This document shows, in pieces, positions 32,101 through 43,105 of a DNA stretch of 64,000 nucleotides (position 1 is its first letter; every line of letters starts with the position of its first letter). The DNA lies in the NCBI GenBank assembly GCA_022457065.1, contig JAJGBQ010000004.1:1178001-1242000 (forward strand). Reading direction: 5' to 3'. Origin of the DNA: Curvularia sp. ZM96 (Eukaryota > Ascomycota > Dothideomycetes > Pleosporales > Pleosporaceae). The position numbers and the translations under genes are program-made. The notes beneath the pieces are model-generated. The model was not told the origin of the DNA, searched no databases, and worked only from the letters and a program-made list of their open reading frames with translations.

Positions 32101-32897
32101 GTCGTTGGTAAGCATTCCAGGACTCAGAATGATACCTCGGCCCTCTTTCTGACTGCATAGATATCTACAAAGCACTACCAGGATCGGAAGTGCGGATCTG
32201 GCCAGCTCGATTCACAAGCAACACGTCGAACGATGCCAGTGATAGCAATGATTACCAAGGATGTTACCTGATTGGTTTGTCCAAAGCCACAGAGAGTATC
32301 CCAGCCCGTAGATCCGAAGACAAACAAGAGGCCAAAAAAGCGTTAGACAAAGCGCTCGATCGTTTCCTCACCCAAATGCGGACCGACGAGAAAAATTACG
32401 ACCCAGTCACTTGTTGGATTGATGCCTCATTGGTAAAGTCGCGTAATGTCAAAGATCTTCACCCAGATGATCGAGAATGGGGGCATTATGCCATGGACAT
32501 CGATACCGATTCAGATGACGAGGAAGAGCTCGAGGAAGACGTTGAGGATCCCGATGAGGCCAAGCCACAGCGTGCGATCCCACAACGCCCGAAGCCTACC
32601 TCGGAGCCTTTATCGAGAACAAAGCTGCGTCCCGCATCCGACGTTCTCAATCGATTGCGATGGGACCCAAGCCTTGACCCAAGTGATTACATAATTGGAT
32701 ATGAAGACCGCTTTCTTGGTGCGAAAGAGACGGGACTTGAAAAATGGAAGACGGAGCAGACCGATGAAGAATTCATTCCTCAGCACAGGATACTATATTT
32801 CAAGAAGAAGGGAGATGGCGGAGATGGTGACATTGTGTGGGAGAGAGCTACGAGGATAGACAAGGTGTTCGGAAGTGGGCTTGGTGTTGGAAAGTAG
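29112..32897 (+). CDS. four-domain RNA end-processing protein: 2H phosphoesterase, EEP, poly(A)-polymerase-type NTase, MJ1316
   Basis: Exons 29112..31345, 31398..32107 and 32161..32897 give 1226 aa; introns of 52 and 53 nt keep the frame. Domain 1 (about 15-200) is a 2H/LigT-like phosphoesterase with H51-V-N-L and H138-L-T-I. Domain 2 (275-580) is an endonuclease/exonuclease/phosphatase fold with Asn282 (SYNVLVD), Glu317 (VLQE), HLTAG, D443 and N445 (GDFN), YDRIL and D570-H571 (SDHYG). Domain 3 (about 615-985) is a poly(A)-polymerase-type nucleotidyltransferase with GS667-668, D679/D681 (SDSDIDC type), third Asp733 (GVLMDLQY) and the central-domain signature YRCIKLWAVQRGLYS. An acidic linker (DTDSDDEEELEED) precedes domain 4 (about 1135-1222), which matches MJ1316/DUF504 (VLNRLRWDP, YIIGYEDRF, IPQHRILYFKK). 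All core catalytic residues are present. The likely role is opening, trimming and re-extending RNA ends; the substrate is not evident. Confidence 0.9.
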
Positions 32898-33405
32898 TTT
32901 TGTTTGCAGCGATATCGTGTCCTTACAAGAACAGCTAGAGATTGGTAGGATTTCGATTCAACAACTACACAACTGGCTGTTCTTTTATCGCTTCTCGAGT
33001 TGTGATATGATAGGGTCTTGGTGGTTTTGTATAGTAGTTTGTTCCACCTAGGCCATGCGGCAGCCCAAAATTTTCTCATCGTCCTAAACATCTGCATGCG
33101 CCACCTGTGATCTAGTCCTGCAGGATACACCTCATATTGTTACACAAGGTCACGTTGGTTTAGCGCTCGGTTAAAACCTGAATCGAACCAGGCAGCACTC
33201 TTGAAAACCAATCTACAATAACAATTGTGTGAATGTTACGTCACCTACGAATTACCCTCGCATCGGTTTGCTTGAGCATAGAGAAACTTTCATCGCTTGC
33301 TGTTTGTATCGCTTTCACTTTCAACTCGTAACTAGAGCGTTACAGATAGAGGGAGCGTGATACGTTCAGTGAGTCGTACCGCGAATCGCCGACGCATAAG
33401 ATTGA
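32898..33405. other. intergenic
   Basis: 508 bp between two plus-strand genes; no feature recognised. Confidence 0.5.
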
Positions 33406-35375
33406 ATGAGAAGTTTGAATTTCAACTACGCAATGGCACTCTCCATTGACCTTGCGGCGTTTCTCTATCCGCATCTTTGCGCGAATGCTGGGCGTGGTGA
33501 GGAGATCTCACCATGCGAACAAGAGGCGACAGTGACATGCAAAGGTTGTCACATTGTCCAGGTCAGTTTGTCTCTCAGAGAACTCCTTTGGCGTTCTACT
33601 GCATGTATTGACGAAGTTTAGTACTGCAGTAAAGCATGTCAGGCTGCGAACTGGAAATTTCACAAAAAGATATGCAAGGGCGAGCATCTCAAGGAGACCT
33701 GGCAACCACGCTTCGCTACTGAGAATCGTATACCAGCTTTCATGCAAGACGACGGTCCAAACGGCTTTGGTTTCAGTCCTTTCGGCCCTCTTCAGTATCT
33801 TTGGGGAAACATGCCAGCGGTAGATTTACTCAATATTGACCAGAACGAAGGCGAAGAAGACATCACACACCGCGACATTGCTCTACTTTTGCAGCATCTG
33901 GCGACTTGCGCAACGTTGTCAAAACAGTGGCCAAACTCCCGAAAGACTACGCGGGTGAATGTGTCGTAGTAATTAACGATTTGAAATTCTGCGTCACGGC
34001 TCGCAACATAATCATGTTGCTCGCTGCTATGCACTTCAACGCCAAAACTGCAGTACCGATCATCATACATGTCTGGTATTCTGCGCTTCTTCCAGTTCCC
34101 ATCATTCGCGCACTCCAAGATTCCATTCTACCCTATATCGAGGACGTATGTAAGCGTATCAGTGGCAAAGATGGTGAATCTCTGCAAGCCAAGACATTTA
34201 AATTCGGGGATCACTCGATGCGCGTTGTGTTGAGAAAGCGTGAGTGGGTAGAGTTGGCTGAGATGTTCAAGCCGCCAGAAGGACTTTCAGCAGACGCTGC
34301 CAAAAGGATTCGTGATGCTATTGTGATGGCCCCTAGCAGGATAGATTATGTTGACAAGCAGCTGCAGAACTTGTCGCCTGCTCAGCGTACCGGCTCTTGG
34401 AAATTTCGTACAGAAGGTATTCTTCTTCCCTACGGAACGTCCCGCAAGCATTTTACCATCCCTAATCCGTAAGTATGCTTCCTTAGTCGAAAGATTAGTA
34501 CTGAATGTCAATAGAACTTTTTTCGCGAAGGAAGCCACTTGGCCGATGAAGGATGATGCCAATCCGCTTGATGGCTGGTCATACAATGAGTACACGACAT
34601 GTGCTACAAGTGCAAAGAACGACATCTACGGCGCTTTCTTTGTCTTTCTTCGAAACATCTTGCTGAACTTCTGCGAACGAATTCAAAGTACCAGAATGAC
34701 TTTCCAGTTATTCACCGTAGATGCTGTGAAACTGCCTGACTATTTGAACCAGATTACATTCGATCGTATTGAGGTAAGTCGTGTATCCATATAAATTTCC
34801 AAGTTCTAGTCTTTGATGAGATATCCAACATATGCGATCGTGGCTACTATGTTGGTGTGAACCAAATCCTCCAAACTTTCTCTCCGATGCTCAAACCAAA
34901 AGCCGAGAACCCACATGCCACCCTTCTCATGCTGTTCTTGAACGCGGTACGGGAAGTAGAATCCGAAGAAGCCCCAGACATGTTCCGCATCAATCAACTC
35001 AGGCAATTCATGTCCAACGTGGATTCAAGCATCCTCAATATCCTGCGCGAGCCGTCATCCATGGCCGATGTGTCTCGACTGAGCTCTGTCTTAAACATGT
35101 TTGGCAACTTCGACCGCTTTTTCAACATATTTCTGGCTCGACCTGACCCTTACAAAGCTGGATCAATGGACACTCTGACTCGGGCGCACGGTATGAAAGT
35201 TAAGATGCAGCATACCATCATCGAACCTTGGCCATACCGAGTCACAAACAGTACCACAAAGGCGGAGTTCAAGACTATGCTCTCTCAGAGTACAAGAGGG
35301 CATGAACGCTATATGGAATTCGAAAAGTCGGACCAGGACGATCAGACTGGTAAGTTGAATACCCCTTTGGAATAA
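33406..35375 (+). CDS. MYND zinc-finger / DUF4470 protein with an apparent frameshift
   Basis: Exons 33406..33561, 33622..about 34468, 34515..34773 and 34821..35375; the start may instead be ATG 33433 (MALSIDLAAFLYP). The first intron splits the MYND finger: CKGCHIVQ, then YCSKACQAANWKFHKKIC. The DUF4470 region follows (LLNIDQNEGEED, then SGDLRNVVKTVAKLPKDYAGECVVVIND, LLAAMHFN, HVWYSALLP). Between RDIALLL and ASGDLRNV the frame changes at 33887..33890, where four T occur; one more T would restore the expected ...LLFAASGDLRNV. No usable intron explains it, so this is either a one-base indel or a sequence error. A GT-AG pair at 35361 could replace the last nine residues with a slightly longer tail. 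The family is fungal, of unknown function; MYND usually binds Pro-rich partners. Confidence 0.75.
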
Positions 35376-36863
35376 ACAATGATAGATGACCAGTAGCTCT
35401 AGGCACTAAAGTCAATCAATGTTGTGTAGCCTGAGATATATGCGATGCGGTGAAGCTACAAGTAAAGTAAGAGAGTTAGTCTGCGCAGAGAGAATAGGAG
35501 GTTGATGTTAAGGTTGAAACTCTCGTTATCAAATGATTTCAATATGTGAGAAACTCCAATTTGGTCTCACCCTATTTCTGGATCTCCAATCTTTCTGTTC
35601 AAACTTTGGTGCAAAGAATCTGACCTTGTTGAGATGTGGGAATGCAAATCTCACGTCAACCAAGCAGCACTCGTACCCTGGCCCTCCAGATCCGTCCCCG
35701 AAGCTCTGGAGCAGCTCCAAATCCAGCAAATTTGACTTTCACTAGGTGTCAGCACCAATGCAGGAACAAGCCGAGCGAACCAGTTCCCCCCAACAGCACA
35801 GCCCCAGTCTACCTACTAATGGACGCCGATACCTTACCAGCGTGTCACAATACCAAAAAATAGAAAGGGACTCAGCTGCCCATGCACCTCGCTAGTACCG
35901 TTCCTCTCGAAAATTTCCAAGGAGCCACGCCCAGCTAGGACATAAGTTCCGCCCCTAACACTAGCACCGAGCGCGACCAAGCAAATGGAGGAAAGCTGCC
36001 CATGGGGTACCGGTAATCCAGACGGCTCAACCGGCGATCCGACCGGTCCCTGAAAATCCACTCCGTTGCTCATCGCAGAAGACTGGAATCGAGTCGCCAT
36101 TCTCCTGACCTCCTTCTGTTGACTCTACGGATATCCGTCTGTTCGTGCTCGGTCTTGGCACCGCGTGTCAGTGTTTGAATTTCCGTCATGCGACTGACAG
36201 GAAGATACATGATGGTCATGGACTTTCAGTATGCTCATCACGGGCACTATATCTATTGCTTCATGTATACATTCGTTCATTTACTTGTTGATGTCTTGAT
36301 TGACTTGACAATTTCCATGCCGTCCCTTTCCCGTTGCCTTACCCATCGGCAGATGGAAAAGTCAAGTTGAGAGATAAGGTGCCGGGCTTTGTTCGGACCG
36401 AAGTGGAGCGCGTTGGCGCTGGTCACGTCTCGCCTTGTCGACGAGGGGTTTCGGGCTCCGTGCGTTGGTTTGGGGATACTGGGTAGAGACACGTCTTCAG
36501 GATCACCAGATCCCCGCTTTTATAGGTGATAGGGCTATTACTGTGCTGACCTGGCGATTAGGCTATTATGGTTATCTGGCCATCATGTGAGAGTGAGATT
36601 GAGAGTGGCGATGCATTTTGAGATTTTTTTTTATTCTCGTGGAAGTAGTCGAAGAGAAAACGAGCTTGGAACCCATCACATGTGATATTGACCTTGAGCA
36701 AACACTATGAGATCGCATGCAGTGTTGAAAATAGCCATTTTGAAATGAATTAAAAAAAATGTAATTGTTCGATGTCGAGTATGACGTCTACAAAAGCACT
36801 ATCCCAAGTGCCATACAAAAACGCCGGTGACCCTCTCTAACAGTAATTCGCGGCAAGACATAT
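35376..36863. other. intergenic, 1.5 kb
   Basis: Open frames (for example 35834..36100 minus, 36188..36370 plus) have no domain features and no supporting splice structure. A T9 tract at about 36624 and an A8 tract near 36752 are the only notable simple sequences. Confidence 0.45.
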
Positions 36864-38002
36864 CTACACATTCCAGAGCACATTCCTCTGGTCCCTGGCA
36901 TTAACCCAAACATACTCTGTACACCTTGGATCAGACTTGGTCTTGCCCAACGTAACAGCGAAAAGATTGATTTCCATCCATACAGGCCGCATGCCCATGC
37001 GCTCCAATCGCTCCCACCAGCTGCGGAATCGCTTGAAGTCTACGCTGCCGCCACCGACGGCCTTCGTATCGACGTTGATTCCATCTCCGAGATGGAGTTC
37101 AATCATGACTTGGCCAATGGGTAGGACGGACTTTCCAGATGCAGATTTGACGTTGTCGAATGCGTCCATCATAGTGTCGAGGGCGTCGTACTCACTGCCT
37201 TCGACATCGATTTTCAGAATGTCAATATAGGTGTGGTTGTTTTGCTTCATCAAAGATGGCAGCGTCCAGAACGGAGGGTCGCTTTCATGCTTATCCTCCT
37301 TTCCTAAGCCGACCTTCTTGAAAAAGGTGCGGTGACGATGTTTCTCTGCGATCTGGGCGCCCCAACCGTCGACGGAGAAATCGTAGCCCCAGATGCGGGC
37401 GCTAGGTACGCGCTCGAGCATTTCAGCTTCGAACGAAGATTCGCCGTTGATTCCGAAACTGTACATTACGAGGCCTTCCTGGGCGTCGGAAAGCGGCTCT
37501 TGGGATGCGGTGCGGAGTGCCGAGGTTTTGGGTGCTGGAAGCCCCTCGTACACGCTCATACCACAGACCCATTTTCCGCCATCACCCATACGTCCCACGC
37601 GCTGGATATCATGTGGACATGTCCAGGTTGGAGGGAAGAAGTCCCAGATGGTGAAAGGGTACTTCAAAAAGTCCTGGGGGAAGAACGGAATCTTCGGGTT
37701 GTCTGGGTGAGACTTGGCCATGTGCTCGCGCTGCTCAACGCTCTTCTTCCACGATTTCTCGGAGAGTGCAGAGCGGTCTTTCACCCATGCTCGAAGTAGT
37801 GACGATGATTGCGAGGAGCCTGCTGCTGGTAAAACAGGAAGATAAGGAAGAAGAGCCGTGCCAGCGGATTCTTCATTATGGAAAATGAGGATTAGAAATA
37901 CGACAACGAATATTCCTGCGAATATACGCCCTGGCGAACTGCGTTAGCAGAAACTTAGTGAAAGAGCATAGCAGAGTATGTACCTCCAAATGATCTAAAC
38001 AT
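36864..38002 (-). CDS. membrane-anchored methyltransferase-like protein (METTL24/FkbM type)
   Basis: Exons 38002..37984 (only 19 nt) and 37930..36864, with a 53-nt intron carrying a GCTAAC branch site; 361 aa. The first exon encodes MFRSFG and exon 2 opens with a single membrane helix (IFAGIFVVVFLILIF), giving a type II topology with the catalytic part in the secretory lumen. The domain has GDGGKWVCGM near residue 125, YSFGINGESSFEAEML, IWGYDFSVDGWG and the FkbM-type core ILKIDVEGSEYDAL. GINGESSFE takes the place of the usual glycine-rich S-adenosylmethionine loop. Relatives include METTL24 and other secretory-pathway methyltransferase-like proteins whose substrates are largely unknown. Confidence in the family is good, in activity modest. 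Confidence 0.82.
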
Positions 38003-39152
38003 CTTAGTGGCTGAGAGAAAAGAACGACGTTCAAAGATCTAGATGAGAGAGGCGTAGAACAATCGTAGACGTGTACATGTACCTCCGAGTTGAATCGATG
38101 GAGGACTGGTTTGCGTCAAGTGACTGGAAGGAGTGGAAGTTGAGAGAAAGTGGGTGTAGATGGAAGAGAACGGGAAACGAAGAGAAAATAAAAAAAGACA
38201 AAGCCAATTTCACTTGGCCCGAGACCCCTACTTGTGCATACAGGCGGCGAGACAAATAATGGTCAAACAGGCGCCTCTCGATCTGTCTTCAACTCCTGAC
38301 ATAGATCGCCGTTTGGACACGTGCCAAGCATTCCGGCCGAAACACATAACAGCGGGACCCAGATTGGCAACGAGTGTTACGCGTACACGCCCACCCACCC
38401 CGCCAAGTGCCAATCCATTACCACCATTGAAAGACAATCCTCAGCCCGCCTCCTCCCTGTTTAGTTGGCGTTGGAGATGGATCGACCATGTTGATTGAAC
38501 GAGAACACACCACCAACCGCCCCTGATGACCACCATCGTACGAAGTATACGGGCTGACTGCGGAGAACGAGACTAAGGCCCCGAGCTACATGACGCTATA
38601 TCAGCACCATTGGTTCCAGGGCCGCGGGCGTTCGCTATCTCGTGCGGAACTAAGTGGGCGGCGGGTCGATTAGCCGCGGTGGACGTTTTGCGATTGTGAC
38701 GGGGGCGGAGCACAATTATGGGGCCATCAGCCATCCACCAGGGTCGTTTCATCCTTGCGCTGACCAGCTGCCTGTGCTCTCCTGAACCAACACATAGATG
38801 GGCCAAGGACTGGCCCCAGAGCACAAAGCGGAGGATTTTGAGGATTGCGCATAATTGTATGATTCAAGATGTGCATGTACGTGTCGCAAATGTCAATGAT
38901 GTCACATTGTCTAATTTACTATTCAATCTACTTATGACAAAAAAAAAAGAACAAAACTATGGAGTATTGAATATTCGCACAGTGGTATTTACAGAAAGAG
39001 GTTGTGATGATGACTGCAAAGAAATAGTGTATGTGCGCCTCTGCGCTATGCAGCTGGGCGTATTACTAGATGTCTGACGTATAGGATGGGCTGCGCGCGC
39101 CTTGGCTCGTGAGCGCAGTGCTCAAGCCCAGGGTTTCATGAATATGAGAGGA
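38003..39152. other. intergenic
   Basis: 1.15 kb between two minus-strand genes. No gene, repeat or RNA recognised; open frames are short and uninformative. Confidence 0.45.
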
Positions 39153-40695
39153 TCATGCCAATGTCTTGTGGACAAAGACAGCAGCCACAATGAGCAGAAC
39201 ACTGCACGTGGTGAAGACTGTATCGCGATGTGCCTCGCCTAAAATTCAGAGATTAGCTTTCGTCGCAATTGAACGGTGAATAGGACAGTAGATACCTTCT
39301 TTCGTGGTGCTAAGCGCAAGCACGACAAAGACATTGAGAGGAATGCGAAGAATGCCGTAAATACTAGCTCGTGAGCCATCTTCAATCAGCTTGCTCTTCA
39401 GCGACCCCATGGCGGGATAGTAGATTCCGCAGCAGAGTTCGAAGATGCAGAAACACCACAGTGTGAGACGCTCATCGCGGAAGTGTCCAGGAATAAAGAA
39501 ACAGACGGAAGAGACGGCGAGGATGCCTATGAGCATCTTTTGCGCGGGTAGTGGGTTCGTGGATGTAGAGACGTGTTTATACAGGAGAGAACCAAGCATC
39601 ATGGAGCACATGAGAATGGCAAAGATGAGACCGAAAGGCAGTTCTGTTTCCAGTCAGATTCACAGTTCGAGAGCTTGTGGCGTGAGAAAGACGCTTACCA
39701 TCTGTTGAGCCCGACAGTTGGTGACTGAGCTTCAGTGCGGGAAATTTAAAGAAGATAAACAGGAAGAGCGATCCCTCGAAGAAACCCGAGACCAGCGCGA
39801 GAATCATAATGTTGCGATCACGCAGGATCGTTTGCAGAGCAGAGGTGGATGATGGCGCTGGTGTAGCCTCTTCTTGCTGAAGAAGTCCTTCAGTTTCAGA
39901 GGCTCTTCGGTTGACCGATCCATAGTTCTCTCCCCAGTATGACGAGATGGCCAGGAAAGACAAGCTCAGACACACGATTGACGCCATGAAAGGTGTCTTG
40001 GCTGTGCCTGTCTTAGTGACGGCCCATTCAGCAAAGATACCAGAAGCGATCGCAACGCAGGTGTTTGAGGTAGTCATAGTGCTGAAGATGGCGCTCAGGT
40101 GAGGCTCACCATCTTGCAGCATGAGTTGGTTGAACTCGGCAACGAGCCAGCTCTCGAAGACGCTCCAGAGAATCGTTCCGCAGATACCGCCGAGTATGCG
40201 ACCAAAGAAAAGAATGTAAATATTGTTGGTGAGGAGCGTAGCACACGAGAGGGAGTAGAGTGCGCAGTATCCCAGGCAAGCAGTCTTTCGACCATAACGG
40301 TCTGCGAGCCCGCCTACAAAAGACGCGGAGATGCCTGCTGAGATGAAGCCCGTAAGGAAAAGGAATGCAACTGTTTCTTCTGGAAGTCCTTTCTCATCTG
40401 CAAAGCTTATGAGTACTCGTAGATCTGAGCCTAATCATTCACACGTACCTTTGTAGATGGGATAGATGTAGGGTCCTTGGAGCCAGTCCGCAGCATTTAC
40501 CAGCAGATAGATTGGAAAAAATCGTTTCTTCAACTTGCACAACCCCTCCATATCAGGCTCGAGAGATCCAAGACCATCCTTCTTATCCGAGTGTACCGAC
40601 TCCTCGGTGGCGGCTTTGCGGGAGCGATGCGATTGATAAAATGCGAAAGCATTCAGCAACAGCGATCCGGCAAAAGTAGCTCTGTAAAGGTCCAT
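39153..40695 (-). CDS. MFS transporter, MFSD5 / molybdate-anion transporter type
   Basis: Exons 40695..40449, 40397..39699, 39643..39296 and 39238..39153, giving 459 aa; introns 51, 55 and 57 nt. The first in-frame ATG with good context is 40695 (MDLYRATFAG). Twelve hydrophobic segments are expected. Diagnostic blocks of the MFSD5 subfamily are clear: VNAADWLQGPYIYPIYK, GGLADRYGRKTACLGYC, ALYSLSCATLL, GRILGGICGTILWSVFESW. The last block of the second half has CGIYYPAMGSLKSKLI and RIPLNVFVVLAL. Human MFSD5 and algal MOT2 transport molybdate; fungal members are presumed to do so. The central loop (about residues 245-275) is polar. Confidence 0.9.
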
Positions 40696-41344
40696 GTTGA
40701 ATGTGGACTTGTAGTGTTGAAAGAGCGAAAGTAGGTAGGTACAATAAAAAACGATGCACAGTGAATGTCCAGCAAACACGGTAAGGGAGAGTGTCGGTAC
40801 GTTGAAGGATGAAAGATACAGTGGAATGGCGCTAGCTGGGTCCCGTGTAAGCTGCAAGGGCTAGCCTGGATGTTCCCTGGGCAATGTTCCAGCAGACAGC
40901 CATGACGCGGCGTGAGAGTCTGAAGTTTAGTGCCGCCTCACAAGCCGTCTGGCGCCCTGGGGTGCGCCCTGACTGAGATCAGCCAAGCACAACTGTTCCA
41001 TAAACAGAGCTGGCGCGGGCTGACGGTAAGCTTGGCCGGATTGCGCGTCAAAAAGCGGACTAACACGCCCTCGCGTTTCCGAAATGTGGAGCAGGGCCGT
41101 GCCCACCTCTTCACATGCGGGGTCTCTATGAGACCTCGAGGTCCTTGGCTTACTTGGGGGTCTCTCTCCAGCAAGTACTCCGTAGACGGCGGAGTCAACA
41201 ATGCGACCGCTGGTATTGTCTGCCCGAGCAGATCGGTGGGCAGTCTGCTCAATCTTGTGATCCGTTGTCGTATCTCGCTATCAACAGGTGCATCTTTAGT
41301 AAGCTAAGTCACCGTCTCCTATTCCAGATTAAACCCTTAGTATA
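40696..41344. other. intergenic
   Basis: Upstream of the transporter. Short GC-rich open frames on both strands (40930..41307) without domain features. Confidence 0.4.
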
Positions 41345-41569
41345 TCAGAGTGGTCGTGGTGTGAAAAGGAAAATCCACTAGATCCGAGTCTCGAATGGCC
41401 TGTTCAGCTTGGCTTTGGCAAAGGCATCTCGGTCAACTCCGACGAGCTGAACGCCATCGCACATGCATATGATATGTCTCTCTATCTCGACTCTTGCACC
41501 ACAGTCTCGTTGTCAGATCTTCGAGGGATTCTGTACTTTCAGGTGACGGTATCGGAGCAGCGAGAGTGA
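41345..41569 (+). other. orphan coding-like segment, possible gene remnant or terminal exon
   Basis: A frame open from about 41320 and ending in TGA at 41567..41569 reads like real protein: SEWSWCEKENPLDPSLEW, PVQLGFGKGISVNSDELNAI, AHAYDMSLYLDSC. There is no ATG near the beginning; a possible acceptor (CCCTTAG) precedes it at 41340. No upstream exon could be found with confidence. It may be a relic of a degraded gene or the last exon of a gene whose beginning I cannot identify. Family not recognised. Confidence 0.35.
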
Positions 41570-42309
41570 GCTGGACCACAGGGTTGATGGTTTGGTGGAA
41601 ACTAGGACGCTCCAGTACAAGAAGACAAAAGCGAGAGACGATGTCATGTTAGTTGACATTGTAGCAATGGGAAGAGCATTTGCAAAGCAAGTGATGCGTA
41701 TGAGGTACATATATATAATACGTTGCTTGCCAAACCTTTGGTGTGTTTGATATTGATATTCTCTGGAAATCAAAGTAACGTTCTCCGCTGCGAACTGCCA
41801 GATGGGGAAAGCAATGACGTAATGGCCCGACTGATGGCACATCACATGGCTTTCCTCCACTAGTATAGAATGCCGTGGAGGTGTAAGTATGCAAGGATCA
41901 AGGTGGATGTAGTCCGTTTGAAACGAGTGTGATCTGTTGGACCATATGTAGCCAGGGGTCTTCCAAAGTAGGTTGTATTCCATCGGTTGCGGCTCGTTTA
42001 ATCACTAAGAAGAGAACAGCTGCATCTGACTTGTGTGTATGGATTAAATGTGTTCAATTAGAGCACTGTATTGGGGAATGCCTGCTTGGGCGCTGGTCGA
42101 GGTCATGAATCCATCGCAAGACCATATCTCATACGCCAGCCTCCCTTTGTGGTATCTTATGTATGCCCGTGAGTAGCATATGAAAGTGTTCAAGACTCTC
42201 ATCGTCTTAGAAAAATCCCTCTTGTAGGTTGCCGATGCGCTACCTTTCCGTCTCCAGTAGTGTTCACACTCCGCTGATAAGCCTCTTCCTGCACAAAAAT
42301 ACGGCGTCT
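41570..42309. other. intergenic
   Basis: Downstream of the J-domain gene. The minus frames at 41513..41983 and 42044..42406 have no recognisable content. Confidence 0.4.
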
Positions 42310-43105
42310 CTAAGCTGTCGAATAAGTGAAGTTGCCTAGAACGAACAATTGTTGCTCTAAGGTGGCGATCCATTTCAAGCACACCTCGCATGCCAGTGCC
42401 TCGCATTCAGGACATCTGCTGCAACCGACATGGGCCTCCATACAAAATATGCAATGATCAGGACCACCAGACTGCACTCGCCAGTATCTGACTAGGCATC
42501 GGCAAGACTGAAGTACGCAAGGATGTGACATCTTGACAGGAAGGCCATGCTGAATACCACCCGAACCAGGGCTTGGGGGCTCGCTTTCAACCCTATGGAC
42601 TAGATTAGTGAGAGCACGCAATTGAGTTCTGTTACATGAGATTGACTTACGGACGGTCGCACTCGGGGTGCCTGGCATAGTACTCGGCCGACAGACGCTC
42701 CCAATTCTGGTACGCGGCACTGGTTAGATACTGCCATCCAGGCTCACCCAGCTTTCTAGGCGGCTTTGTTGGTGGAGGACTTGCTCGGCGAGCCCTCTCT
42801 TGCCTTCGTCGCAACTCCGTTTCGTATATCTCGGTACGAGTTTGTTCGCCGAGGCGCTGGCCGGGAGGATCGTGTTGGAGCTTCATGCGCCAGTAGTTCC
42901 TATCATATGTGTTGCGAAAGTCAGCATCCATCAGCCTTTGATAGGCTTCATGGGCAGCTCGGAAGACAGTTGCGTCGTTGGTTCCGGTCTTATCAGGATG
43001 GTGTGCAAAAGCCAGGGCACGGAATGCAGCCTTGATCGCGTCGTTGGTGGCACCGAACTGAAGTCTTAGTGCGGCATAGTAGTCCTTGAAGTCCTTCGTC
43101 TCCAT
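42310..43105 (-). CDS. J-domain protein with Cys-rich C-terminus
   Basis: Exon 1 43105..42651 encodes a J-domain at the very N-terminus (residues about 7-75) with the HPD motif (HHPDKTG) that stimulates Hsp70 ATPase, then KYDRNYW-like helix 4 and a basic linker. Exon 2 is proposed as 42583..42310 after a 67-nt intron (GTAAGT...GAAAG), giving 242 aa. The joined tail has paired cysteines (PCVLQSCRCL, HCIFCMEAHVGCSRCPECE, ACEVCLKW), likely a zinc-binding module. The nearer acceptor CTAG at 42600 would end the protein after two more residues; it sits only 4 bases from the branch site, so I prefer the distal site. If exon 2 is not spliced in, the protein is 151 aa. No GF-rich segment is present, so this is a class C J-protein. 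Confidence 0.75.
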
